Assembly: GCA_029959085.1 (NCBI GenBank)
Contig: JARWIR010000011.1
Span: 11,595,840 to 11,659,839, forward strand
DNA from: Nemophila menziesii
Taxonomy: Eukaryota > Streptophyta > Magnoliopsida > Boraginales > Hydrophyllaceae
Length of the DNA: 64,000 nucleotides
Direction of reading: 5' to 3'
Shown: positions 20,571 through 33,249 of the stretch, piece after piece
Layout of the letters: each line of letters opens with the position of its first letter
How positions within the stretch are numbered: position 1 is the first letter of the stretch
Notes under the pieces: model-generated
Seen by the model: the letters and a program-made list of their open reading frames with translations, nothing else
The model's database searches: none
What the model was told of the DNA's origin: nothing
Program-made: the position numbers and the translations under genes

Positions 20571-23500
20571 AATGTAATAAAGTTATATACCGATTGTGAG
20601 AAGGTTGCACCGATTGTGATATAAATAAGCTTAGATATGACATCAACCAATGCGTGATTGACATTCAAAAGGTTGCACTAAACACTCTTAAAGTTCAAGT
20701 GAGGGAAGATGGCAACAACAATAAATCTAAGACCTTAGTAATTTTGTCAAATAAGATAGAAGTTCCATAGGTTTCCGAGCAGAAAATCAATGCAACATGA
20801 TAACATTTAATGACCATCCGGTAAAGGTTAGTGAAGATGAGATTTAAGAGGTGAAAAGAATTGAAGTGTCAAAGATGAGTTCTTTTCTAAATACACCACA
20901 TCAATTTCGCATAAACTATCATTAGTGGAATATATAAAAAATGTTCCTAATCATCTGACATGTACTAGAAAATTTACCATCACTAATGAGAGAAGACAAT
21001 TCATAAAGGTGTAATAATTGGGAAATTTGGGTATTCATTTATACTACATGGGTTATTGAGCAAAAATTTGAAATATTAAACTTGAGCTTATCAGATGTGT
21101 TGATTAGGTAAGGTACGGTGAGTTCTTATAGCCTACTTGCATATTTCATGTCCATTACTCCTTAACCACATCTTATATGATGTGTTTGAGTTAATCCTTA
21201 TCATCCCGACCATGTGGTAAGTTACATATATAGAGATGTCTTAGGAGAGTTGGAATATAAAATATACCACACATATCGACGACCATAATATAACATTCTT
21301 CTTGACTTTATTTCATATAAATTCGTTTGCATTATGAAACTAAAAATTTCTTAAGAATATATGATATCGCTAGCATATATTTTTTAAATTTATATTGGTA
21401 GTGATTATGCTATGATCTTTAGTTGTTAGTATCGTTTTTTGATCTTCTACATTATGGTTTATTATTTACTTATTGAAATATTTGTCCCATTTTGTAGTTA
21501 CATTGTCGGGATGAAAATGATTTAACTTTTAGGCTGTTAGATGATGTATCTACATTTATGGTTATATTTAGTATATCTGATACAATATTTAGCATGACTT
21601 TTTGGTGAAATATTGAATAAAATCTTGTTGATTTCCCTGATTTATATCTTTGTGATGGTATAGAGTCATTTAAGTGTTTTGGGATATTAATATGATTTGA
21701 GAACTGTAGATAGGAACAGAGCCGTGATTTGATATGAAATGACATAATACATGGACACAAGATCTTGGAGCACATGAAAAGAAACACACCCCAAGAAGCT
21801 CGGGTAAAAGATGGGATAGCTAAAGAAGCGATGATAAAATTTTAGGGCAATGTCTAGATTTAAATTTCAATTAAGTAGAAGGGGAAAGATAATTTATATG
21901 AAAAAATATTATGCTTTTTTATATCATATAAAAGTATTATATATTAAAATTATAATTTAGGAAATTTTTGAAAGTAATATTTCCTTTCATTTCAAATGAT
22001 CTTAATATTGAAAATTTAAAAACAAAATTTTTATAAGATTTCATGAAAAATGATATTATGTTTCTTTAATTTTTTTAAATTCAAAAAATAATAATAAATT
22101 ATACTCTCATTATTTTTTCCTTTTATTTAATAATAGATATTCAAATAATACATCAATGAAAAAAATAAAGAAATTAATACCTATGGCCCAAAAAGAAAAA
22201 AAAGCAATACAATAAATATTTGTTGGGTTGTACGAATAATTAAAATGTTCAAAATATTCAAATTCATTTGGTTGACCTACCCATCTAATTTAAATATAAC
22301 TCTATGTCAATAGATGGCACATTTAACCCTTTAAATACACTCTTTCCACATGTTACCTCAATCGTCAAAATATAGACATTTATATGCTTTAAAACTAGTA
22401 GTCAAAATAAGAATTAGTATATTGTCTTTCCTTTTTCAAATAATTACGACTTTTGTTTTATTTCAATTAGTGTTTGAATTTCACAAAAGGTCTTAGTTTA
22501 GTGTGTTAGAATACAACCATGGTGATTTCTTTTCTTCATGTAGTGAGGTAGGCTTTGTCTCTACTATATTTACTCATCCAGATACATTTTTTCATTTAAC
22601 AAATTCTATTATAAAATATAGTGTAACCTTGAGAGCTTTAGGATTTATTATAATGATTTATGTTGAAAGCTTATATTGTTTGAATTCATGGTATTTAATG
22701 ATTTTTTTTTCAAAATTAGGTATTTTTGATCTTATGAATTAGGTAAAAAGTTAGGTCCTTGTTTAAATTGATTGCTTTAGGTTTGTTGAATTTCCACATA
22801 TTAATTTTTGGAAACAAATCTATAAGATGCTGAATTTTGTGTCCCTTTATGTGGTGTTTTCAAGGCTTTGATTTGAAAAATTATGTTTATTTATAGGGAC
22901 ATATGATTTTTTTAGGGTTTTAACTGATTGGCTTATATGTAAAGAGCACCCTTTAAGGGAAAGTACAAAAATACCTTTTTTAGTTCCAAAACTCGCAGAT
23001 TAGAGCTTCTTTTAATGATTGTTTTCATTCTTACCAAATGCTTGTTCAAAAAGTTTCGATAGAATTTGTGAAATTATTATTTTTCCCTTATTTAAATTGT
23101 TAAATGATTTAGGATAAAATACCAAATTACCCCATATGGTTTAAAAATGTATAAATACCCCTTATGTTTCTTTAAAGTGTGATAACACAAAACTATTTTT
23201 GATAACTCTGTGCAACTCGGTGCAACCAATCGTATAAGATTTAGTGTTATATTAAGTACAAGAGGTGAGTTTCCATGAGTTAGGAGACCATAGGAGGTAT
23301 TTGTCCCTTTTAATATTGTACGTAGTTTTTTACTCTTTGATAAACCATAGAGGGTATTCGGTACATTACCTAATTATATATTTCTTTCTTTTCAAAAGTT
23401 CCCAAACACATCCATGGTGTTCCAGTCATCGATTAGTATTTTTTGTTACTCATGATGATGTAATTTGAATTTTAGTTTAAATGATCACTATTTTTTTGCA

Positions 23501-23640
23501 AATATAATATCTTTTTATGAATCATTTTTACTATACATTAATGTACATATTTATTAATTTTAATACTGGTTTATATTTTTTGATTTTTTGTATAGATAAT
23601 CTAATTAAGAGGCATGAAGTTCAATGTTTACTACCAAAAT
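20571..23640. other. AT-rich stretch with weak coding-like pieces
   Basis: No gene is recognised. Coding-like composition appears at 20640-20900 (for example DIQKVALNTLKVQVRE and later MITFNDHPVKVSEDEI), broken by stops. Another such piece lies at 21470-21840, where an open minus-strand frame of 105 codons faces a similarly interrupted plus-strand reading. I cannot assign either to a family. From 21870 to 23640 the DNA is AT-rich with long poly-T runs and no feature I can name. Confidence 0.35.
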
Positions 23641-23662
23641 ATGATCGATGTTCATAACAGTT

Positions 23663-23816
23663 CAAATTTTACCTTCTACACAAATATCTCTTTTGATACA
23701 ACATGGTAATTAAATTGTTACAGATCGATACAATATGATCAAATTTTACCTTCTACACAAATATCTCTTTTGATACAATATGATCGATATATCTTTATAA
23801 AAATTCTGTTTACAGA
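23663..23816 (+). repeat. 77-bp imperfect tandem duplication
   Basis: The words CAAATTTTACCTTCTACACA and AATATCTCTTTTGATACAA occur at 23663 and again at 23740, giving a period of 77 bp. They sit at the left edge of the X copy that opens unit A. Confidence 0.85.
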
Positions 23817-25073
23817 TCAACTTGTTACAAGATAAAAAATTACTAAGGTTTCAAAATTTACTGTTAATTAAAATTAAAAACTTAAATTATTGATCTTACA
23901 ATAGTAATTTAAATAAGTAGCTTGAACAAAATTTAAAGAGATACATGAACATTAAACAAAATAATCGAGAGGTGAGAGTGAGAACTTTTCTTCTAAACTA
24001 AGAGAATGAAAAGACATGTTACATAATAAATTCAATTTCTATAATATCTAGTTTTTTATTTGATCTTCATGCTTTGGTATATTGCAAATTATAGTTATAA
24101 AAAAACTATTGAGTATTTCTTATTTTTTTATTTTATAAAAAGAACACTTAAATCCTAGATTTTTTTTTATATTGATACACTTAGTTTTCTCAATTTCTTT
24201 TTTTTCTCTTAACAAGTAATATTTTTAACATGGATAGTTATATTTAACATGGATTATGACAAAGAGGATTTTAAGTACTATCATAATCCATATTCATTGT
24301 ATCATATCTTAGAATAAAAAATTAAAGAAACATTACAAAAGAAAGTAATACTCAATGAGGATCTTAAATTTATTAAACAAGTATCAATAAAAAATCTAGC
24401 CAATATACATAATTATGTTTAATCACTAAATATATTGAGAGAGATTAGCATTGAAAACCTAAATTGTGTTTTCTTTCATTTTTATTATGAAACATTTACT
24501 TAATTGATGACCAAATTAGGTTTAACTAACTTAACATAAACTTTAAATCAGGAAATGAGAAATTGCAAACAAAAGTGTTATGGATTAGAATTACAATTAG
24601 ATAATATCAATTTTAAAAACGTAATTTACTCATTGTTTATTAATAGACCAAAAAAAAACATAAGCATTTTTTTTATGTTTTGAATTAAAATATCTTGATT
24701 GAAACATATAAAGCAACGAAATAGTTTTAAAAATACTATATTAAATTTTACCTTGTCTATGATATCTTGATTGAAATTTCATCAAATTGCAAGTCGATGT
24801 TAAAAATATATGAGCACGAAAAGAATTCAAAAAGAATGCCGTGGTAATAAAAGGACAAGAGGAAGAAGATAATAAAAGGTTTGAAAAAATTGATACAAAC
24901 TTGTAACGTATGTTTATTTGGAGGCGGTGGTTTGTGGTTTTTTTATTGGCGAATCCATCAAATATTTTAAGTGGGTATCTCAAACATCCATTACATTTTG
25001 TATAGCCCAATGGGTTACAAGAAAAGCCCAAAATAATCCGCCTACTAACATTATAAATTAAGAAAAATCTTAA

Positions 25074-25252
25074 GGAAAATTCTTCCATCCAATATTGGAT
25101 GATCCTACACCAATAGTATTAATACACATACCCCATTGTTTTAAACTTGCAAAAGTAACTAACATTTAATCTAGTGACATGTGTTTTGTTAAAATAATCC
25201 ATGGCTGTGATATGAATATTGGACCATCCAATATTGGATGGAAGTATTACCC
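25074..25252. mobile_element. MITE present only in unit A (9-bp target duplication)
   Basis: The 179-bp element has inverted ends: left GGAAAATTCTTCCATCC, right GGGTAATACTTCCATCC in reverse complement. Each is followed by the palindromic core CCAATATTGGATG. AAATCTTAA lies on both sides (25065-25073 and 25253-25261). Units B (near 28221-28232) and C (near 31213) carry the uninterrupted site AAAAATCTTAATAAAAAATT. The duplication length and ends fit a Mutator-type MITE, although an 8-bp reading (hAT type) is possible. There is no coding capacity. Confidence 0.9.
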
Positions 25253-25309
25253 AAATCTTAATAAAAAATTACAAAAATTAAAAATAAGAGAAATCAATTA
25301 TTAAGACAT

Positions 25310-26080
25310 TTCACCTCGAATTGTCTTCCTTCTTTACTCCGAAAGCATGAAGCACAACAATATGATAATGATTTTCGAATTGCTAGTCCCAAAATTGATG
25401 CAAACATTTACTAGGTCTTCCCAATTCAAACGAACAGCAGAAATACAATACTTATCAAGCAACTTTTCGAGAATCCTTTTGCAGAAAGAGCGCCGATTAA
25501 ACAACATTCACAGGAATTGGAAATTAATCCCCATTCTAATAATCAATTTTTTGGTGGCCAGTCTATTTTGACAAACCAACCACTCTATAAAGGAGCAGCG
25601 AGGAATACAACACTTACCCCATACAATATTGTACCATTTGACTCAGGTAAGCCTTCATTCATTTTGTTCATTGTTTTGCTAAAGGAGAATTTACCTTTTA
25701 TTGATTCACTCTAGAATATTTTAACACTTTGATTATTGAGTATAATTCCTTGCAGATACGGTAGTAAACCACCAATTGATGAAGGAAGCCTCCATCTTGA
25801 ATTACCAAAGCAATCAACAACAGTCTTATTACAGTTTATGCCCAACTAATCAACTTATTTATTCAGAACTGTGGAAATATTACTATGATTAAGTCATTTA
25901 TCCCACATCATAAATGTAAGTTCACCATTGTTTACTTTGTGGTAAATGAAATTAAAAGCTAGATTCCTAACTTTGAGTAGCTATTTCCAAACCCTGGTGT
26001 GGCTATATAATAAGCAGACCTTGTTAATAGTTTCTATATTAGGAATACCCAATCCACCATGATGTTTAGGGTTTTAAAAA
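25310..26080 (-). pseudogene. LINE (L1-type) ORF2 3' region with zf-RVT domain, unit A
   Basis: The minus strand reads HHGGLGIPNIETINKVCLLY, the GGLG motif after the RT of plant L1 elements. Next are VRNLAFNFIYHKVNNGELTF (matching the usual R-H-K-V-G-N-G stretch), a stretch like DCFGNSRWRLPSSI, and WYNIVWGKCCIPRCSFIEWL with CQNRLATK. These match the zinc-binding domain at the end of L1 ORF2, whose typical form is W-x-x-x-W-x-x-x-x-P-x-x-x-F-x-W-x-x-x-x-x-R-L-x-T. Stops and frameshifts interrupt it. RT and endonuclease are absent, as expected for a 5'-truncated LINE fused into a composite block. Confidence 0.75.
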
Positions 26081-26963
26081 TAAAGAAGGAAAAAATTTGA
26101 CATATTTTTTATAATAAAACACCATATATCTAGTACTCTTTTTTATCTCTACACTTATTTTTTCCTTAATCCTTTCGGTAGTCTCAAAAACTTCCCCACA
26201 ACTTTTTTAAAATCCCTTGGACCTCTCATAATCTCATTTAAATATTTCTTTTTACGATTTGATTCTTTAATCTAAATTTACATCAAAATACTTACACCAT
26301 TATCCCAACCCACACTTACTCAAATTTTCGTCTCAATTTCCTCCTCCACGGTGGTAATGATGGCTTCATCTTCTATTAGAGTCTTAGCTATGTCATCAGC
26401 ATTCAAAAATGTCACATTGTTGAGGCCTTCAATAATTTTGAGCTTCTAAATGATCCCTTAAATCACTTTCATTGTTGTGCCTTCCTAAAAAAGAAAGAAA
26501 ATCTTTGGGACTATTCTGATTGTAAAAATTATATTTCATAATCAACTTTTTTTATATTCTTATTGTCCATGTTGTAATTATATTTCTTTAATGTCACATT
26601 GTTAGTATGAATTGAGAATGTGATGACGTTAACTATATAAATGGAGTTTAGTTTTGAGATTTACCCCTTTGGAGGGGCAATCCTGATGGTGTACGTTAAC
26701 ACAGTGACTAGTCAAGCAATTTAAATGTTAATCTTTTTCTTCAATTATGTGCCTTCTCAATGAGTATCTTGTATAATCCAGAAATGTCAGTAACACCGTA
26801 TATCTTTGAATTGTTTTTTGAAACTAACACCAGTGTGTATTATAAATGTTTCATACTCTTTCTTTGGGATAATATCATACATAAATAAGAGTAGTTGAAA
26901 TGCACCATATCCAAAAGAAATGATTTACAAGAAAATCAATACTAGCACAACCAAAATGGGGAG

Positions 26964-27000
26964 AATAACGTTATTGATGTAGAATCGTGGAGAATCCGTT
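26964..27000 (+). repeat. 37-bp filler at the A/B junction, matching 11480-11516
   Basis: AATAACGTTATTGATGTAGA and the following TCGTGGAGAATCCGTT match 11480-11516 exactly. Unit C and copy D have Copia sequence at this point instead, so the filler was introduced at the duplication junction. Confidence 0.9.
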
Positions 27001-28282
27001 ATTTACTGTTAATTAAAATTAAAAACTTAAATTATTGATCTTACAGTAGTAATTTAAATAAGTAGATTGAACAAAATTTAAAGAGATACATGAACATTAA
27101 ACAAAATAATCGAGAGGTGAGAGCGAGAACTTTTCTTCTAAACTAAGAGAATGAAAAGACATGTTACATAATAAATTCAATTTCTATAATATCTAGTTTT
27201 TTATTTGATCTTCATGCTTTGGTATATTGCAAATTATAGTTATAAAAAAACTATTGAGTATTTCTTATTTTTTTATTTTATAAAAAGAACACTTAAATCC
27301 TAGATTTTTTTTTATATTGATACACTTAGTTTTCTCAATTTCTTTTTTTTCTCTTAACAAGTAATATTTTTAACATGGATAGTTATATTTAACATGGATT
27401 ATGACAAAGAGGATTTTAAGTACTATCATAATCCATATTCATTGTATCATATCTTAGTATAAAAAATTAAAGAAACATTACAAAAGAAAGTAATACTCAA
27501 TGAGGATCTTAAATTTATTAAACAAGTATCAATAAAAAATCTACCCAATATACATAATTATGTTTAATCACTAAATATATTGAGAGAGATTAGCATTGGA
27601 AACCTAAATTGTGTTTTCTTTCAATTTTATTATGAAACATTTACTTAATTGATGACCAAATCCATTTAATCAGAGTTAGGTTTAACTAACTTAACCGAAA
27701 TTTTAAATCAGGAAATGAGAAATTGCAAACAAAAGTGTTATGGATCAGAATTACAATTAGATAATATCAATTTTAAAAACGTAATTTACTCATTGTTTAT
27801 TAATAGACCAAAAAAAAAACATAAGCATTTTTTTTATGTTTTGAATTAAAATATCTTGATTGAAACATATAAAGCAACGAAATAGTTTTAAAAATACTAT
27901 ATTAAATTTTACCTTGTCTATGATATCTTGATTGAAATTTCATCAAATTGCAAGTCGATGTTAAAAATATATGAGCACGAAAAGAATTCAAAAAGAATGC
28001 CGTGGTAATAAAAGGACAAGAGGAAGAAGATAATAAAAGGTTTGAAAAAATTGATACAAACTTGTAACGTATGTTTATTTGGAGGCGGTGGTTTGTGGTT
28101 TTTTTATTGGCGAATCCATCAAATATTTTAAGTGGGTATCTCAAACATCCATTACATTTTGTATAGCCCAATGGGTTACAAGAAAAGCCCAAAATAATCC
28201 GCCTACTAACATTATAAATTAAGAAAAATCTTAATAAAAAATTACAAAAATTAAAAATAAGAGAAATCAATTATTAAGACAT

Positions 28283-29053
28283 TTCACCTCGAATTGTCTT
28301 CCTTCTTTACTCCGAAAGCATGAAGCACAACAATATGATAATGATTTTCGAATTGCTAGTCCCAAAATTGATGCAAACATTTACTAGGTCTTCCCAATTC
28401 AAACGAACAGCAGAAATACAATACTTATCAAGCAACTTTTCGAGAATCCTTTTGCAGAAAGAGCGCCGATTAAACAACATTCACAGGAATTGGAAATTAA
28501 TCCCCATTCTAATAATCAATTTTTTGGTGGCCAGTCTATTTTGACAAGCCAACCACTCTATAAAGGAGCAGCGAGGAATACAACACTTACCCCATACAAT
28601 ATTGTACCATTTGACTCAGGTAAGCCTTCATTCATTTTGTTCATTGTTTTGCTAAAGGAGAATTTACCTTTTATTGATTCACTCTAGAATATTTTAACAC
28701 TTTGATTATTGAGTATAATTCCTTGCAGATACGGTAGTAAACCACCAATTGATGAAGGAAGCCTCCATCTTGAATTACCAAAGCAATCAACAACAGTCTT
28801 ATTACAGTTTATGCCCAACTAATCAACTTATTTATTCAGAACTGTGGAAATATTACTATGATTAAGTCATTTATCCCACATCATAAATGTAAGTTCACCA
28901 TTGTTTACTTTGTGGTAAATGAAATTAAAAGCTAGATTCCTAACTTTGAGTAGCTATTTCCAAACCCTGGTGTGGCTATATAATAAGCAGACCTTGTTAA
29001 TAGTTTCTATATTAGGAATACCCAATCCACCATGATGTTTATGGTTTTAAAAA
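28283..29053 (-). pseudogene. LINE ORF2 3' region with zf-RVT domain, unit B
   Basis: Same content and same disruptions as the unit A copy, with only a few base differences (for example ATGGTT instead of AGGGTT near 29041). It therefore arose by DNA duplication and not by a separate LINE insertion. Confidence 0.75.
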
Positions 29054-29936
29054 TAAAGAAGGAAAAAATTTGACATATTTTTTATAATAAAACACCATAT
29101 ATCTAGTACTCTTTTTTATCTCTACACTTATTTTTTCCTTAATCCTTTCGGTAGTCTCAAAAACTTTCCCACAACTTTTTTAAAATCCCTTGGACCTCTC
29201 ATAATCTCATTTAAATATTTCTTTTTACGATTTGATTCTTTAATCTAAATTTACATCAAAATACTTACACCATTATCCCAACCCACACTTACTCAAATTT
29301 TCGTCTCAATTTCCTCCTCCACGGTGGTAATGATGGCTTCATCTTCTATTAGAGTCTTAGCTATGTCATCAGCATTCAAAAATGTCACATTGTTGAGGCC
29401 TTCAATAATTTTGAGCTTCTAAATGATCCCTTAAATCACTTTCATTGTTGTGCCTTCCTAAAAAAGAAAGAAAATCTTTGGGACTATTCTGATTGTAAAA
29501 ATTATATTTCATAATCAACTTTTTTTATATTCTTATTGTCCATGTTGTAATTATATTTCTTTAATGTCACATTGTTAGTATGAATTGAGAATGTGATGAC
29601 GTTAACTATATAAATGGAGTTTAGTTTTGAGATTTACCCCTTTGGAGGGGCAATCCTGATGGTGTACGTTAACACAGTGACTAGTCAAGCAATTTAAATG
29701 TTAATCTTTTTCTTCAATTATGTGCCTTCTCAATGAGTATCTTGTATAATCCAGAAATGTCAGTAACACCGTATATCTTTGAATTGTTTTTTGAAACTAA
29801 CACCAGTGTGTATTATAAATGTTTCATACTCTTTCTTTGGGATAATATCATACATAAATAAGAGTAGTTGAAATGCACCATATCCAAAAGAAATGATTTA
29901 CAAGAAAATTAATACTAGCACAACCAAAATGGGGAG

Positions 29937-29973
29937 AATAACGTTATTGATGTAGAATCGTGGAGAATCCGTT
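29937..29973 (+). repeat. 37-bp filler at the B/C junction
   Basis: Identical to 26964-27000 and to 11480-11516. Confidence 0.9.
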
Positions 29974-31274
29974 ATTTCCTGTTAATTAAAATTAAAAACT
30001 TAAATTATTGATCTTACAGTAGTAATTTAAATAAGTAGATTGAACAAAATTTAAAGAGATACATGAACATTAAACAAAATAATCGAGAGGTGAGAGTGAG
30101 AACTTTTCTTCTAAACTAAGCGAATGAAAAGACATGTTACATAATAAATTCAATTTCTATAATATCTAGTTTTTTATTTGATCATTCACGCTTTGTTAAA
30201 TTGCAAATTATAGTTATAGAAAAACTATTGAGTATTTCTTATTTTTTATTTTATAAAAAGAACACTTAAATCCTAGATTTTTTTGATATTGATAAACATA
30301 GTTTTCTCAATTTCTTTTTTTTCTCTTAAAAAGTAATATTTTTAACATGGATAGTTATATTTAACATGGATTATGACAAAGAGGATTTTAAGTACTATCA
30401 TAATCCATATTCATTGTATCATATCTTAGTATAAAAAATTAAAGAAACATTACAAAAGAAAGTAATACTCAATGAGGATCTTAAATTTATTAAACAAGTA
30501 TCAATAAAAAATCTACCCAATATACATAATTATGTTTAATCACTAAATATATTGAGAGAGATTAGCATTGAAAACCTAAATTGTGTTTTCTTTCATTTTT
30601 ATTATGAAACATTTACTTAATTGATGACCAAATCCATTTAATCAGAGTTAGGTTTAACTAACTTAACCGAAATTTTAAATCAGGAAATGAGAAATTGCAA
30701 ACAAAAGTGTTGTGGATCAGAATTACAATTAGATAATATCAATTTTAAAAACGTAATTTACTCATTGCTTATTAATAGATAAAAAAAACATAAGCATTTT
30801 TTATGTTTTGAATTAAAATATAAGAATGCCTAATGACAAAGTACAAATATAAAGCAACACAATAGTTTTAAAAATACTATATTAAATTTTACCTTGTCTA
30901 TGATATCTTGATTGAAATTTCATCAAATTGCAAGTCGATGTTAAAAATATATGAGCACGAAAAGAATTCAAAAAGAATGCGGTGGTAATAAAAGAACAAG
31001 AGGAAGAAGATAATAAAAGGTTTGAAAAAAATTGAGTAGAAGAAATTGATACAAACTTGTAACGTATGTTTATTTGGAGGCGGTAGTTTGTGGTTTTTTT
31101 ATTGGCGAATCCATCAAATATTTTAAGTGGGTATCTCAAACATCCATTACATTTTGTATAGCCCAATGGGTTACAAGAAAAGCCTAAAATAAGCCTCCTA
31201 CTAACATTACAAATTAAGAAAAATCTTAATAAAAAATTACATAAAATTAAAAATAAGAGAAATCAATATTAAGC

Positions 31275-32045
31275 CATTTCGCCTCTAATTGTCTTCCTTC
31301 CTTACTCCGAAAGCATGAAGCACAACCATATGATAATGATTTTCGAATTGCTAGTCCCAAAATTGATGCAAACATTTATTAGGTCTTCCCAATTCAAACG
31401 AACAGCAGAAATACAACACTTATCAAGCAACTTTTCGAGAATCCTTTTGCAGAAAGAGCGCCGATTAAACAAAATTCACAAGAATTGGAAATTAACCCCC
31501 ATTATAATAATCAATTTTTTGGTGGCCAGTCTATTTTGACAAGCCAACCACTCTATAAAGGAGCAGCGAGGAATACAACACTTACCCCATACAATATTGT
31601 ACCATTTAACTCAGATAAGCCTTCATTCATTTCGTTCATTGTTTTGCTAAAGGAGAATTTACCTTTTATTGATTCACTCTAGAATATTTTAACACTTTGA
31701 TTATTGAGTATAATTCCTTGCAGATACGGTAGTAAACCACCAATTGATGAAGGAAGCCTCCATCTTGAATTACCAAAGCAATCAACAACAGTCTTATTAC
31801 AGTTTATACCCAACTAATCAACTTATTTATTCAGAACTGTGGAAATATTACTATGATTAAGTCATTTATCCCACATCATAAATGTAAGTTCACCATTGTT
31901 TACTTTGTGGTAAATGAAATTAAAAGCTAGATTCATAACTTTGAGTAGCTATTTCCAAACCCTGCTGTGGCTATATAATAAGCAGACCTTGTTAATAGTT
32001 TCTATATTAGGAATACCCAATCCACCATGATGTTTAGGGTTTAAA
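31275..32045 (-). pseudogene. LINE ORF2 3' region with zf-RVT domain, unit C
   Basis: The same minus-strand LINE segment as in A and B, with extra substitutions. It is interrupted by stops and frameshifts. Confidence 0.72.
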
Positions 32046-32689
32046 AATAAAGAAGGAATAAATATGACATATTTTTTATAATAAAACACCATATATCTAG
32101 TATTCTTTTTTTTTCTCTACACTTATTTTTCCCTTAATCCTTTCAGTAGTCTCAAAAACTTCCCCACAACTTTTTTAAAATCCCTTGGACCTCTCATAAT
32201 CTCATTTAAATATTATTTTTTATGATTTGATTCTTTAATCTAAATTTACATCAAAATACTTACACTATTATCCCAACCCACACTTACTCAAATTTTCTTC
32301 TCATTTTCCTCCTCCACGGTGGTAATGATGACTTCATCTTCTATTAGAATCTTAGCTATGTCATCAGCATTCAAAAAGGTCACATTGTTGAGGCCTTCAA
32401 TAATTTTGAGCTTCTAAATGATCCCTTAAATCACTCTCATTGTTGCGCCTTCCTAAAAAAGAAAGAAAATATTTGGGACTATTCTGATTGTAAAAATTAT
32501 ATTTCATAATCAACTTTGTTTATATTCTTTGTCCATGTTGGAATTATATTTCTTTAATGTCACATTGTTAGTATGAATTAAGAATGTGATGACGTTAACT
32601 ATATATATAGAGTTTAGTTTTGAGATTTACCTGTTTTGAGGGGCAATCCTGATGGTGTACGTTAACACAGTGACTAGTCAAGTAATTTA

Positions 32690-33010
32690 AATGTTAATCT
32701 TTTTTTTCAATTATGTGCCTTCTCAATGAGTATCTTGTATAATCCAGAAATGTCAGTAACACCGTATATCTTTGAATTGTTTTTTGAAACTAACACCAGA
32801 AGTGTGTATTATAAATGTTTCATACTCTTTCTTTGGGATAATATCATACATAAATAAGAGTAGTTGAAATGCACCATATCCAAAAGAAATGATTTACATG
32901 AAAATCAATACTAGCACGACCAATAAGCCTATGTCACAACCAATGATTATCTTTAAAACTCGATAACTATCTAACTTTAGCACATAAGATTTTAAATTTT
33001 ACTATGTAAT
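32690..33010 (-). pseudogene. Copia gag-pre-integrase scrap, unit C
   Basis: In minus-strand reading, WLWHRLIGRAS is recognisable, corresponding to the Copia pre-integrase motif L-W-H-R-R-L-G-H-A-S. The rest is frameshifted. The same piece is better preserved in copy D (40106-40369). Confidence 0.65.
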
Positions 33011-33249
33011 TACCTACTCTACTCACATTAAAAAAAAACCTCTTTTATTAAAAAAGAATAGATTAGATTTTAAAAAATAATAATGGATTGGGAGTGAAAT
33101 CCTTAGCGTCATCTAGCTAAGAATTCTTGTGAATTGGGTATCTAGTAATTGGGTACGCGGTAATCCGAAGGTTGTTGGAATGCTAAAAAATTATTTTCAA
33201 CTCCTAATTATAGATTTTTACTAGGAGTCTATTGAACTTAGCCTAAAAT
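33011..33249. other. Spacer without recognised feature
   Basis: Unique-looking AT-rich DNA between unit C and the hAT-like element. No open frame or repeat is recognised. Its last eight bases (CCTAAAAT) are the left target duplication of that element. Confidence 0.4.

Larger units (their letters stand above)
23857..27000 (+). repeat. Chimeric tandem unit A (X + LINE + Copia scrap)
   Basis: This is the first of three head-to-tail copies of a ~3-kb block. From left to right it holds repeat X, a LINE 3' region on the minus strand (25310-26080), a Copia gag-pre-integrase scrap on the minus strand (about 26700-26960) and a 37-bp filler. It differs from unit B by few substitutions, by a private 179-bp MITE and by a private loss of about 16 bp near 24514. 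Left of 23857 the X repeat continues, so unit A preserves the original left flank. Confidence 0.9.
27001..29973 (+). repeat. Chimeric tandem unit B
   Basis: This is a 2973-bp copy nearly identical to unit A but without the MITE, and with the 16 bp that A lacks. It ends with the same 37-bp filler (29937-29973), so the B/C junction repeats the A/B junction. It contains a minus-strand LINE piece at 28283-29053 and a Copia scrap at about 29690-29935. Confidence 0.92.
29974..33010 (+). repeat. Chimeric tandem unit C (right-most)
   Basis: Unit C is more diverged from A and B than those are from each other. Unlike A and B it runs past the junction point into more Copia sequence (about 32920-33010), shared with copy D. 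It therefore preserves the original right flank of the block. It also carries local indels, including an extra AATTGAGTAGAAG-type stretch near 31030. Confidence 0.88.

Noticed and set aside
24741..25088. 115-codon minus-strand open frame shared by units A-C
   Set aside because: It lies downstream of the LINE coding end in its 3' region, is changed by frameshifts in C and D and matches no family.
25301..25892. Plus-strand two-exon gene model in unit A (GT-AG intron 25647-25755, ending YSELWKYYYD)
   Set aside because: The minus strand over the same bases reads as LINE zf-RVT sequence (GGLGIPN, WYNIVWGKCCIPRCSF, RLATK). The plus-strand frame also has a stop at about 25410, and unit C has lost the donor. 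It is a shadow.
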